A stretch of DNA of 64,000 bases from [Leptolyngbya] sp. PCC 7376 (GTDB lineage Bacteria > Cyanobacteriota > Cyanobacteriia > Cyanobacteriales > MRBY01), in NCBI RefSeq assembly GCF_000316605.1, contig NC_019683.1, positions 372,001-436,000 on the forward strand, written 5' to 3'. The position numbers were made by a program, and so were the translations under genes. Shown one piece after another: positions 56,433 to 64,000 of this stretch. Under the pieces are notes generated by a model that was not told where the DNA came from, ran no database searches, and saw only the letters and a program-made list of their open reading frames with translations. Position 1 is the stretch's first letter; the number at the start of each line of letters is the position of its first letter.

Positions 56433-56462
56433 ATTTGAATTACTTGATTTGAGGCTATAGAA

Positions 56463-56900
56463 ATGGTGGCGATCGCCGAAATATATCGCTTTATCGAAGC
56501 AGAACTAGAGGTGCCAGAAGCTTTATTAAACACCGATATCGATCTCTTTCAAACCTTTGATATCCAAGCGGATGCTTGCGAAGACTTTATCGAAAACTTT
56601 GCTGCAAAATTCAAAGTCGATCTCGATGATTATCTTTGGTATTTTCACCATGGTGAGGCAGGTTTAAACATTGGTGGGTTTATCATTGCGCCTCCCTACA
56701 AGCGAGTCGAACGATTAGCAATTACCCCAGATATTTTGAGACAAGCAGCCACAAAAAGACGTTGGAAAGTGAAATATCCAGAGCATCAGCTCCCTAAAAA
56801 ACGTTGGGATATGGTGATCAATAAAGCTATTTTATTTCTCGTTTTCTTCTATCTCTTAAATCGGTTTGCACCATTACTCATCAACCAATTCCTCGGCTAA
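56463..56900 (+). CDS. DUF1493-like protein with C-terminal anchor
   Basis: A 145-residue protein with a DUF1493-like domain (about 10-105). LLNTDIDLFQTFDIQADACEDFIENFAAKF resembles an acyl-carrier-like helix pair found in that family. One hydrophobic helix near the end (AILFLVFFYLLNRFAPLLI) should anchor it to the membrane. The gene begins with a HIP1 site in its first codons (GTGGCGATCGCCGAA). Function unknown. It ends the run prfC-terD-DUF29-DUF1493. Confidence 0.75.
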   Translation: MVAIAEIYRFIEAELEVPEALLNTDIDLFQTFDIQADACEDFIENFAAKFKVDLDDYLWYFHHGEAGLNIGGFIIAPPYKRVERLAITPDILRQAATKRRWKVKYPEHQLPKKRWDMVINKAILFLVFFYLLNRFAPLLINQFLG

Positions 56901-56935
56901 TCCTGCCTAAACGATTTTTATCAAAATCCAGCAAG

Positions 56936-56956
56936 AAAAAAGAGGCGATCGCCTCT
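56936..56956 (-). terminator. HIP1-based terminator of gpgS
   Basis: The perfect 16-base palindrome AGAGGCGATCGCCTCT (56941-56956) has GCGATCGC as its core. On the minus strand it is followed by TTTTTT, 31 bases after the gpgS stop. It makes a 6-pair GC-rich stem with a GATC loop, a good intrinsic terminator. Confidence 0.8.
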
Positions 56957-56987
56957 CTATCAACCCAAAAACTAAATTATCTAAAAA

Positions 56988-58208
56988 CTAGACTTTTGCC
57001 GCTTTTGCATCAGCCATATCCCTCTCGACGGCAACTTGCAACATTTCCCGCAAATTAGGCATCACAGCTAATGCCCTAGTCCAATCCGGGATGCGCGATG
57101 CCACAGGCTCATTGAGATATTTTTTAAACGCGATCGGAATCACTTTCTCGAAGCGCTCAACCGTAATTTCTTCCTGATGGCGGTCATAGGGAATGCCATT
57201 ACAGGTCGCATCAACAAAATACTGACGAATCAAATCCTGAGCTACTCGTCGGAATTTCACCTGTACTGCCGTTTGATGGCCTTCTGAGAAAACAACAGAC
57301 TCGGTTTCCGTTAGCGTGCGGAGAATGGAAGACAAAATCTCGGTACACATTTTTTGCAAGCCTTCCGTTGGTGCTGCCCCAACTTCCTTGTGCTTATGAT
57401 CAAAAAATCCGAGATCAACCTGCGAGATCCGTTTAGGTGCAGCATTTCTATACACTTCAGCGAGCAACCCAACCTCTAATCCCCAGTCACAAGGAATGCG
57501 TAAATTAACAGCTAAGACGGAAGTTAGGGCAAATTCCCCAGCTAGCGGATAACGGAAGGATCTCAAATAGTGTAAGTAGGCATTGCGACCCAAAACATCT
57601 TCAAGGGTCGACAGCAACGGTGCAACAAAAAGTCGCACAGCTCGACCGTTCATTGCCCGAGTTTCAGCGCCTAGGCGAGTGTAATAGGCTTTATTATAGG
57701 CAATACCAAACTCTGGTTCCATAACAGGATAAAAAAGTTTGGCCACGAGAGAGCGGTCGAAGGTAATGATATCTGCATCATGGAGAGCAATGACATCAGC
57801 GTGCTGGGAAGATAAGCCTAGACCGAGCCAGACGGCCCATCCCTTCCCGGCATAACTAGATAAGTCGAGCTTTTTCTCTGCCAGTTTACTGATTAGTTCT
57901 TTAACTCTGGGGCCATTCGTCCAGATCACATTAACTTGCTGGGGCAGCTCGCTAAAAAATTCGACGGCATGGTTGTATTGCTCCTTGGTTTCCGCATACA
58001 GGCAAACATTAACGAAACGAATATAGTTACAACTTTTCAGATGTTCTTTGATTGTCGTGAGCGCAGGTCGTTGAAGCTCTTCGTATAGTGAGGGGATGAG
58101 CAACGCCATCGGAATGGTCTCGCTCAGGGTATTTAAACGCTCTTCTAGGTAGCTGACATCAGCATCAAAGTCGTGAATAGTCGTAATAAATTCTTGATTA
58201 AAATCCAT
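56988..58208 (-). CDS. gpgS: Glucosyl-3-phosphoglycerate synthase
   Basis: A 406-residue GT81 family transferase that joins glucose from a nucleotide sugar to 3-phosphoglycerate. This is the first step of the compatible solute glucosylglycerate. The opening IPMALLIPSLYEELQRPALTTI, the DxD-type site ALHDADIITF (about 140-149), and KAYYTRLG followed by GRAVRLFVAPLL are typical of the family. WGLEVGLLAEVY near residue 245 is the acceptor-side signature. It is divergent from the phosphorylase and phosphatase genes that complete the pathway, with a NtcA box in the shared region. Known relatives make glucosylglycerate during salt and nitrogen stress. Confidence 0.93.
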   Translation of the reverse strand: MDFNQEFITTIHDFDADVSYLEERLNTLSETIPMALLIPSLYEELQRPALTTIKEHLKSCNYIRFVNVCLYAETKEQYNHAVEFFSELPQQVNVIWTNGPRVKELISKLAEKKLDLSSYAGKGWAVWLGLGLSSQHADVIALHDADIITFDRSLVAKLFYPVMEPEFGIAYNKAYYTRLGAETRAMNGRAVRLFVAPLLSTLEDVLGRNAYLHYLRSFRYPLAGEFALTSVLAVNLRIPCDWGLEVGLLAEVYRNAAPKRISQVDLGFFDHKHKEVGAAPTEGLQKMCTEILSSILRTLTETESVVFSEGHQTAVQVKFRRVAQDLIRQYFVDATCNGIPYDRHQEEITVERFEKVIPIAFKKYLNEPVASRIPDWTRALAVMPNLREMLQVAVERDMADAKAAKV

Positions 58209-58284
58209 ATTTGGCGACCTTTTGTCACAAAAAAAGCTGTTTTTTATATAACATTAATTCTCGTTTGAATATGTGAAAAAAGTT

Positions 58285-58298
58285 GTAACAACCCTTAC
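58285..58298. promoter_or_regulatory. Perfect NtcA box GTA-N8-TAC
   Basis: GTAACAACCCTTAC at 58285-58298 fits the NtcA consensus GTA-N8-TAC exactly. On the plus strand a -10 element TAGACT (TA-N3-T) starts at 58320, 21 bases after the box. That spacing is within the 20-24 bases typical of NtcA-activated promoters. It lies between gpgS and the phosphorylase gene. Confidence 0.75.
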
Positions 58299-58319
58299 AG
58301 CGCTATTGGCAGTAGGCTT

Positions 58320-58325
58320 TAGACT
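58320..58325 (+). promoter_or_regulatory. -10 element for the phosphorylase-phosphatase operon
   Basis: TAGACT matches TA-N3-T and is spaced 21 bases from the NtcA box. Transcription would begin near 58332, leaving a leader of nearly 200 bases before the gene at 58526. Confidence 0.6.
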
Positions 58326-58525
58326 AAGGCTTAATTTGAACGACTCCTTAACTTTGGGATTTTTATGTGGGCCGAACTAGCAGGGGAATCTTGATCGACG
58401 TTTGGTTCTCGTAAGGTGATGGGATCTATGCAGATGTCCTATTGCTTTATTTGGATGACATAGCGGCTCGTTAATGCATGATTTTGGGGTGCTCAAAGAA
58501 TTATGTCTATTTGTTTGATGTAACT

Positions 58526-60295
58526 ATGACTGATGTTTTGTCTGATTTTGCTAAACGTCTCCGATATTATTTGCCCACGCTCTATCCAGAGGTTGAGTTT
58601 GAGGCGTTACAAGAAAAAGTTTTAGCGGCGATCGCCCCCCATGCTTTAGCAGAACCGCCGGAGAGAACCACGTCCAAAAATCTGTGGGACGAGAAAACAA
58701 TGCTGATGATCACCTATGGAGACACATTATTGCCCAGTGATAGTGAGTCTGATGGCGATCGCCCTACCCTACCGATCTTGAAAGAGTTTCTAGATAAGCA
58801 TCTCAAGGGTGTCCTCAGCGGCGTCCATATTTTGCCGTTTTTCCCCTATAGCTCTGATGATGGCTTTGCGGTCATCGATTATTTACAGGTGAATCCAAAA
58901 CTGGGGACTTGGGAGGATATTGCGGCGATCGCCGAGAACTTCGAAGTGATGGCAGATCTCGTGATCAACCATATTTCCAGCAAATCAGAATGGTTCCAAC
59001 AGTTTTTACGCCAAGAAGAACCTGGCTGCAACTATTTCATCGAATATCCCCCAGAAACAGACTGCCACCAAGTGATCCGACCCCGGAATAGCCCGCTCCT
59101 CACTCCTGTCGAGACAGCCAATGGCACCAAACACGTATGGACAACCTTTAGCGCGGATCAAGTCGATGTTAACTTTGCTAATCCTGATGTGCTGCTGGAA
59201 TTTATCAATATTTTGCTGAGCTATTGCAAAAATGGCTCACGATTTATTCGTCTCGATGCGGTGGGTTTTCTCTGGAAAAAACTCAATACTCCCTGCATCC
59301 ACCTCCCCGAAACCCATTTCGTGATTGAGCTAATTCGGGAAATGTTAGCAGTCACCTATCCTGAAACGGTGGTCATCACAGAAACGAACGTACCGAATCG
59401 CGAAAATCTCAGTTATTTCGGGCGGGGCAATGAAGCCCACATGATCTACAACTTCAGCCTGCCACCACTCCTGCTCAATGCTCTTATCCGGGGTGAGGCG
59501 AAGCATATCAAAACATGGATGAAGAGTATGCCGCCAGCCCAAGATGGTTGTGCCTACTTCAATTTCGTCGCCTCCCACGATGGCATCGGATTACGCCCAG
59601 TAGAGGGATTAATCGAAGGGGAAGAATTTACCGAACTGATCGACACGATGAAGAGTTTTGGCGCAAAGATTAACTATCGGAGTCAAAGTGATGGCACGAA
59701 CAAACCCTATGAATTAAATATTTCTCTGTTTGATGCACTCAAAGGCACTGTTAAAGGAGCCGATGAATGGCAACGGCAACGATTTCTCTGTGCTCAAGCG
59801 ATCATGATGGCCTTAGAAGGTGTACCCGCCATCTATATCCACAGTTTTTTTGCGACACCGAATGATTATGCCAAGTTGGAAGCGACGCAGCATAATCGCA
59901 GCATTAACCGCCACCAGTGGGATTACGATAAACTCTGCGCCAAACTGGTTGACCCTGAGACCGATCAACATTGGGTCTTTAATGAACTTAAACGGTTAAT
60001 TAGCATTCGGCGTCAACAACCTGCATTTCATCCGAATGCCACGCAATATACACTCGATTTTCGGAGTCAGGCAATTTTTGGGGTATGGCGGCAAAGTCGC
60101 GATCGCCGTCAGAGTATTTTTTGTCTGTATAACCTTAGCAATCGCCCAAAATCTGTGGCAGTTTCAAATTTAAACTTGATTTGTACAGACGAGTGGCATG
60201 ATCTCCTTGGTGGCTTGCAAATTGATGAGCAGACCGAAACACTACATTTGAACCCCTACCAAATTGTTTGGATTACCAATGTTCCTTTGCTTTAG
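58526..60295 (+). CDS. GH13_18 sugar phosphorylase, probable glucosylglycerate phosphorylase
   Basis: A 589-residue TIM-barrel enzyme of the GH13 sucrose phosphorylase subfamily. The signatures are DLVINHISSKSEW, the nucleophile Asp in FIRLDAVGFLWKK, the acid/base Glu in VVITETNVPN, and the third Asp in VASHDGIGLRP. The barrel and C-terminal beta domain have usual length. Its place beside gpgS and the phosphatase favours glucosylglycerate phosphorylase, releasing glucose-1-phosphate and glycerate. True sucrose phosphorylases and glucosylglycerol phosphorylases are close alternatives. It overlaps the next gene by 17 bases. ATG at 58526 (MTDVLSDFAKRL) is chosen by family likeness. Confidence 0.88.
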   Translation: MTDVLSDFAKRLRYYLPTLYPEVEFEALQEKVLAAIAPHALAEPPERTTSKNLWDEKTMLMITYGDTLLPSDSESDGDRPTLPILKEFLDKHLKGVLSGVHILPFFPYSSDDGFAVIDYLQVNPKLGTWEDIAAIAENFEVMADLVINHISSKSEWFQQFLRQEEPGCNYFIEYPPETDCHQVIRPRNSPLLTPVETANGTKHVWTTFSADQVDVNFANPDVLLEFINILLSYCKNGSRFIRLDAVGFLWKKLNTPCIHLPETHFVIELIREMLAVTYPETVVITETNVPNRENLSYFGRGNEAHMIYNFSLPPLLLNALIRGEAKHIKTWMKSMPPAQDGCAYFNFVASHDGIGLRPVEGLIEGEEFTELIDTMKSFGAKINYRSQSDGTNKPYELNISLFDALKGTVKGADEWQRQRFLCAQAIMMALEGVPAIYIHSFFATPNDYAKLEATQHNRSINRHQWDYDKLCAKLVDPETDQHWVFNELKRLISIRRQQPAFHPNATQYTLDFRSQAIFGVWRQSRDRRQSIFCLYNLSNRPKSVAVSNLNLICTDEWHDLLGGLQIDEQTETLHLNPYQIVWITNVPLL

Positions 60296-61124
60296 TGACC
60301 TCGACGGCACGTTATTAAACCACGACGATTACCGTTATGATGCGGCCATCCCCACCATAAAAAAACTTCAGGCGGCGGGGATTCCGGTGATGCCCACCAC
60401 CAGTAAAACCAAAGCGGAAGTGATTGATTTACGGGCAGCATTGGGACTCAATGACCCGTTTATTGTGGAAAATGGCAGCGGTATTTTTCTAGAGCTGGAC
60501 GACAAACGGTTTGATTTTCAGTCCTTGGCGATCGCCGAAAATCTGAGCCTAAATCCTATCGATGGTTTAAATACAGTGACCTTAGGCGTGACATATGAAC
60601 AGGCACGACAGGGTTTAAAACACCTCTCAGAGGAGATTGACGAAATCTTAAAAGGGTTCGGAGATTTAACAATCGCTGAATTACAGGCAGTCACAGATTT
60701 GCCAGAGAATGCGCTAAAACGGGCTTGCGATCGCCAATTTAGTGAGCCTTTTATTCGACCAAAAACTTCTGTTGATACTCTTGAGGCGATCGCCAAAACC
60801 GCTAATTTCAAAATTTTAGTGGGTAATCGATTTTGTCATTTACTTGGTGCTGGCGCTGCGAAAGGTCGTGCTGTTCAGCTGATGACAAAAGCATGGCAAC
60901 TCACCCATAGCACTGAGCAAAAAATCACGACAATCGGTTTGGGAGATAGCCCCAATGATCTGTCGATGCTTCAAGCTGTGGATGTCCCCATTGTTGTGCC
61001 GGGAGTTAAAGGTGCCCATCCCAACCTAATTCCCTACATCGAAAAATATGGTTGGCAAATTGCTCCAGCAACAGGCTGCCTGGGTTGGTCTGCCGCAGTG
61101 GAAAAGGCGATCGCCTCACTATGA
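60279..61124 (+). CDS. gpgP: HAD phosphatase, probable glucosyl/mannosyl-3-phosphoglycerate phosphatase
   Basis: A 281-residue HAD-superfamily phosphatase of the MPGP type (Cof-like fold with an inserted cap domain). Motif I is FSDLDGTLLNHDDY with the nucleophile and acid Asp pair, motif II is MPTTSKTKAEV with Thr/Ser, and motif IV is IGLGDSPNDLSML. The conserved Lys/Arg region is RPKTS. It removes the phosphate from glucosyl-3-phosphoglycerate made by GpgS. The start at 60279 lies inside the end of the phosphorylase gene (17-base overlap), so the two are translated together. HIP1 sites lie within. Confidence 0.9.
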   Translation: MFLCFSDLDGTLLNHDDYRYDAAIPTIKKLQAAGIPVMPTTSKTKAEVIDLRAALGLNDPFIVENGSGIFLELDDKRFDFQSLAIAENLSLNPIDGLNTVTLGVTYEQARQGLKHLSEEIDEILKGFGDLTIAELQAVTDLPENALKRACDRQFSEPFIRPKTSVDTLEAIAKTANFKILVGNRFCHLLGAGAAKGRAVQLMTKAWQLTHSTEQKITTIGLGDSPNDLSMLQAVDVPIVVPGVKGAHPNLIPYIEKYGWQIAPATGCLGWSAAVEKAIASL

Positions 61125-61144
61125 TCTTTCAGTCAGATTTTTAA

Positions 61145-62521
61145 TCAAACATTTAAACCAACTTGCAACGGCGGATTTGTTGCAGAATCCTCATTGGTAT
61201 CTTTTTTTGGCTTATTGGCATCGAAAATACGGTAGGTCAAATAGGGTAGCGTTAACGTTAAAGCAATCCCCAACAGAGCCCCCCAATCCAGACCATTTGC
61301 GGTGTTTTCTTGCCATGCCTGCCAATACATTTCGAGGTGGTGAAACATAAAAAATGTACCGAAAACCATATACAGTGATCGCTCTCCTTGATTACGGCAG
61401 GAATAACCACCGAGGGCACAATAAAACAAAATTGAGGCAATCCCCCACAGGGTTAACTGCCCACTCACACCCAAAAATAATTCTGTCAGGATAGTTGATT
61501 GGTAAATAAGACCATGCCACAAAGCCATCATTACGACTGCAAAAATCACAAAAAATTTGCGCCGACCCAGAAATAGCAGTAGTCCCCATAAAGCATAAGA
61601 GCAGCCAAACAACAGTGGCGATCGCACAGAATTTGCCAGCACACCACCCCCTTCAAAAGGATTCACAATACCCATCGGCAGATAACCCATCAGACTATAC
61701 CCAATGGCTTGCCCAAAATCATAAATCAACCTTCCAGCTGCACTAAAAGCAAAATCAAATAACGGTACTGCAAACATTAAAGCGCCAACAAAAAGACCAA
61801 TGCCAAGGGGAATCCAAAATTCTTCCTCAATATCCATCGAAGCGATCTTTTCATAAAAAGATTGTTTGCGGTTGGGCTGTAAATCTTCCAGTAAAATTTT
61901 TTCGTTCCAATCTGGTGCCACTTGCCTTGAGGCAGAACCCATCACATGCACTCGTTCCATCTCTGGCAAAGCAGAATATTGCAGCAGCTCATAAATCACC
62001 ATCAGACAATCTGCGCGCTTAGGCACTTCTTGGCCCCGCAGCTCGATCCGCAAAGTGCCTCTCTTTTGCTCTATTACCCTAGCTGCTACATTAAAGTCTT
62101 TCAAAGTTTCATTAATGGCGATCGCCAATTGCGCTGACGAGGTAAAAGTCTCCGTTTGTTTGATGGTGCTCGTTGCCGTTGTCGTGGTGATCGCCTCAGA
62201 CAGATCATTACCTTCATCTAAAGCAATCTCACTCATCAAAAATGTTTTCTGCCAGACCACTTGAAGTTCGCCGTAGTGTCTTGCAGAGATTTTGACGAGC
62301 TCAACATTCTCCGGCTGCAACTCATACAGCAATTGCTCAATAGACGGCATAATTTCTTCAGGCGAAGGCGGTTCGAGGCTTTCGACACTGAGATTGAGGC
62401 AATGACGATCCGGCGTTGCGATCACCCACACATTGAAGCGTGCGAGGTGATTTCCTAAAAAACTGGCGATCGCCTGAGGCTCTCCCTGTTTTGCGTAGCG
62501 ATTTAGCCGAGACTTTTCCAT
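61145..62521 (-). CDS. Cyanobacterial membrane protein, function unknown
   Basis: A 458-residue protein, not recognised. The N-terminal 215 residues are soluble, perhaps two related alpha/beta units: RFNVWVIATPDRHCLNL and FNVAARVIEQKRGTLRIEL have a similar pattern. Nine or so membrane helices fill residues about 235-430 (WIPLGIGLFVGALMFAV, LLFGCSYALWGLLLFLG, FVIFAVVMMALWHGLIY, LILFYCALGGY-type). The end is hydrophilic. ATG at 62521 gives MEKSRLNRYAKQG; a frame from 62584 adds 21 residues. It converges with gpgP, with 20 bases between stops. Confidence 0.72.
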   Translation of the reverse strand: MEKSRLNRYAKQGEPQAIASFLGNHLARFNVWVIATPDRHCLNLSVESLEPPSPEEIMPSIEQLLYELQPENVELVKISARHYGELQVVWQKTFLMSEIALDEGNDLSEAITTTTATSTIKQTETFTSSAQLAIAINETLKDFNVAARVIEQKRGTLRIELRGQEVPKRADCLMVIYELLQYSALPEMERVHVMGSASRQVAPDWNEKILLEDLQPNRKQSFYEKIASMDIEEEFWIPLGIGLFVGALMFAVPLFDFAFSAAGRLIYDFGQAIGYSLMGYLPMGIVNPFEGGGVLANSVRSPLLFGCSYALWGLLLFLGRRKFFVIFAVVMMALWHGLIYQSTILTELFLGVSGQLTLWGIASILFYCALGGYSCRNQGERSLYMVFGTFFMFHHLEMYWQAWQENTANGLDWGALLGIALTLTLPYLTYRIFDANKPKKDTNEDSATNPPLQVGLNV

Positions 62522-62799
62522 AGTGCCGATATAGCCGAACCTGACAGAACAAACAACCGCCGCACCAAATTCTCTGCCATTCACTCACGACACCCAGGCC
62601 GTAATCTTTCGACATTAAAAAAGCAGCGCAGCATTTTCTATTTGTTACTACGGATACATTTCCGGCTGACAGGATTACTTGCCTGTATTACAAGGCTTCC
62701 AGAGTACTGATTATCATTTGGATAACAACTCAAAAAGAGATTAAAAGCTTGCAGGGCAAAGCCTTGAGCGTTCTGCTAATCATCTGATTAAAGTTTTGG

Positions 62800-63336
62800 T
62801 TAAGAGATCAGTTGCCACTCTAGTACAAATGACGTAGGGATTTTCAATATTGACCTTGGGATAGTCGGCAATTCAAGGATTACAGGTTCATCCTCTGGGA
62901 GCTGCGAAACAATCTCTGTCACATCAAATTGCCCAACACTAGCCATAGGTGCGCCGTCTTCAAACTCATCATGAGCCTGAAAATCTTGTCCAGTGCGAGT
63001 CCGGATAACTAAAGGCTGGGGATGCTGAAACTCGATCTGCCCCGGAAACCCAACAAGACGTAGTTCTGTATGACCAATCACGCCATCCTGAACATCTTGG
63101 AATACCACGACTTGCCAAGATCGACGATCAATATCTCGCATTGATCGACGGGACTGATCGAGCATTTCTCCAGTGCCATTGTGATACTGACGAATTTCTG
63201 CATTGCTAAGCGGTGCCCAAAAGCTATCACCAAGCAGTAACAACAGACTTAAACCCAAAATAATCACAAAACGTCGAAGAATACGCAGCGCTTTTTTGCG
63301 ATAAGAATCTTGTGCAGATGTTTCTGTGTTGATCAT
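62800..63336 (-). CDS. DUF3122 family exported protein
   Basis: A 178-residue protein of the cyanobacterial DUF3122 family, function unknown. A membrane helix or signal anchor lies at about 20-36 (FVIILGLSLLLLLG), so it is probably lumenal or periplasmic. Family segments include NAEIRQYHNGTGEMLDQSRRS (in two parts), SWQVVVFQDVQ, LRLVGFPGQIEFQHPQPL and a C-terminal EWQLI. ATG at 63336 is preferred; a GTG frame from 63411 adds 25 residues unlike the family. It is divergent from the lipoprotein gene at 63445. Confidence 0.85.
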   Translation of the reverse strand: MINTETSAQDSYRKKALRILRRFVIILGLSLLLLLGDSFWAPLSNAEIRQYHNGTGEMLDQSRRSMRDIDRRSWQVVVFQDVQDGVIGHTELRLVGFPGQIEFQHPQPLVIRTRTGQDFQAHDEFEDGAPMASVGQFDVTEIVSQLPEDEPVILELPTIPRSILKIPTSFVLEWQLIS

Positions 63337-63444
63337 TTTTTGTAACGGGTGAGCCGTGGCAAAAACCTGCTTATATGATGATGACACAGTGCAATCAGGT
63401 TGCGCCGTCACACTGAAGTTTGCTTTGTTAGGAGTAGGTTTGGC

Positions 63445-64000
63445 ATGAAAATATCTTGGCGATCGCCATTACTGTGGAGCTGCGCTGTTGCATTATTAGT
63501 GGCCTGTGAAGATACAGCAACTAATCCTGGCGAGTCTGCTAATAACACTGTAGAGGAAACGCCTACTGCCAATTGCCCAAGCAGTGATCCTGAGGCTCGT
63601 AAATTTGACGTTAACAGCCAACCCTACCTCACTGATATTTTCAACTATGCCCCTCAGGAAATAGAGCTAAGCACTGATACTGTGACCTTTCAAACAATCA
63701 ATCATGATCTGGTTTTCTGCCGCGAGAATAGCGAGTGGTCAATTTTGCCACCTAGTATTGAACCACCCAGTGATGAATTTGACGAAGCAGCCTTTGAGGA
63801 ATTGAGTGATCCGCCTCCTACAACCATTGAAGCAGATGGTCAATCATTCGAGTATCGCACCAACCTTTCCCCAAACCCTTTTCCTGATTACACCGAAAAT
63901 CCAGATAAGGTAATTTTTGAGATCACCCCTCCGGATGCCAGTAGTCCCTACACTCTAGATCTCTACAACCTTGAGCAACTCCGCGCCTCTGGGATTGGCT
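63445..64000 (+). CDS. Lipoprotein, N-terminal part (runs off the window)
   Basis: The first 185 codons of an exported lipoprotein with no stop before base 64000. ATG at 63445 follows GGAG at 63431-63434. The start MKISWRSPLLWSCAVALLVACE has a lipobox LLVAC at about residue 17-21. The mature part begins with a Thr/Asn/Pro-rich linker (TNPGESANNTVEE). It includes LTDIFNYAPQEIEL and an acidic DEFDEAAFEEL stretch. No family is recognised from this part. The first codons contain a HIP1 site. Confidence 0.75.
   Translation, partial: MKISWRSPLLWSCAVALLVACEDTATNPGESANNTVEETPTANCPSSDPEARKFDVNSQPYLTDIFNYAPQEIELSTDTVTFQTINHDLVFCRENSEWSILPPSIEPPSDEFDEAAFEELSDPPPTTIEADGQSFEYRTNLSPNPFPDYTENPDKVIFEITPPDASSPYTLDLYNLEQLRASGIG

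Larger units (their letters stand above)
58209..58525. other. Shared regulatory region between gpgS and the phosphorylase gene
   Basis: 317 bases without a gene. Besides the NtcA box it has T-rich tracts near 58231-58248 toward gpgS and a long predicted leader on the right. An in-frame ATG at 58478 could add 16 residues to the phosphorylase, without a ribosome site. Confidence 0.5.

Overview
This window is chromosomal DNA from a cyanobacterium. It carries oxygenic photosynthesis genes (psbA, psbT, psaE), a biliprotein photoreceptor cluster, several families restricted or nearly restricted to cyanobacteria (DUF3318, DUF4079, DUF1997, DUF6391, DUF3122), and very frequent HIP1 octamers (GCGATCGC). 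Together with a glucosylglycerate gene set and a pflB-pflA-adhE fermentation cluster, this points (inference) to a marine or brackish Synechococcus PCC 7002-like or Leptolyngbya-like lineage.

Layout. 0-11 kb: the 5' part of pyrH, pgeF, then a minus-strand light-signalling cluster transcribed as phytochrome (Cph1 type), Rcp1-type response regulator, and a receiver-GAF-histidine kinase whose GAF domain has both cysteine motifs of a DXCF cyanobacteriochrome. This is followed by rpsA, nrdR and psbT (minus), rluD (plus) and a second receiver-kinase. 11-14.4 kb: a ComF-like protein, efp, accB, and a DUF3318 protein. 14.4-17.1 kb: an insertion sequence island with three broken IS982 copies and one IS630 copy sitting exactly between two inverted IS982 arms. 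17.1-27.7 kb: housekeeping and membrane genes (gltX, psaE, DUF6391, M50 protease, ruvB, sugar nucleotidyltransferase, ankyrin protein, DUF4079, DUF1997, SDR). 27.8-41 kb: a GAF protein, a DICT-GAF histidine kinase, YaaW, EgtD-like methyltransferase, a subtilase with a membrane C-terminus, a DUF3754 protein, TspO, a two-winged-helix membrane protein and a glycosyltransferase. 41-42.6 kb: a GIDE-like membrane protein gene split cleanly by a second IS630 copy.

43-53.7 kb: psbA encoding a Gln130 (D1:1-type) protein, then pflB-pflA-adhE and a small phosphatase gene, followed by a tandem duplication of a secreted-protein gene and a leftover phosphatase fragment. 53.7-64 kb: prfC, terD-like, DUF29 and DUF1493 genes; the glucosylglycerate module (gpgS divergent from a phosphorylase-phosphatase pair) with a perfect NtcA box and a well-spaced -10 between them; then two conserved membrane or exported proteins and the start of a lipoprotein gene.

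Themes. Light input runs through the phytochrome/cyanobacteriochrome cluster. Dark anoxic pyruvate metabolism is covered by PflB (with PflA activase) and AdhE. Osmolyte carbon is handled by GpgS, the phosphatase and the phosphorylase, likely under nitrogen control. Two oppositely oriented IS630 copies bracket about 25 kb and could allow its inversion.
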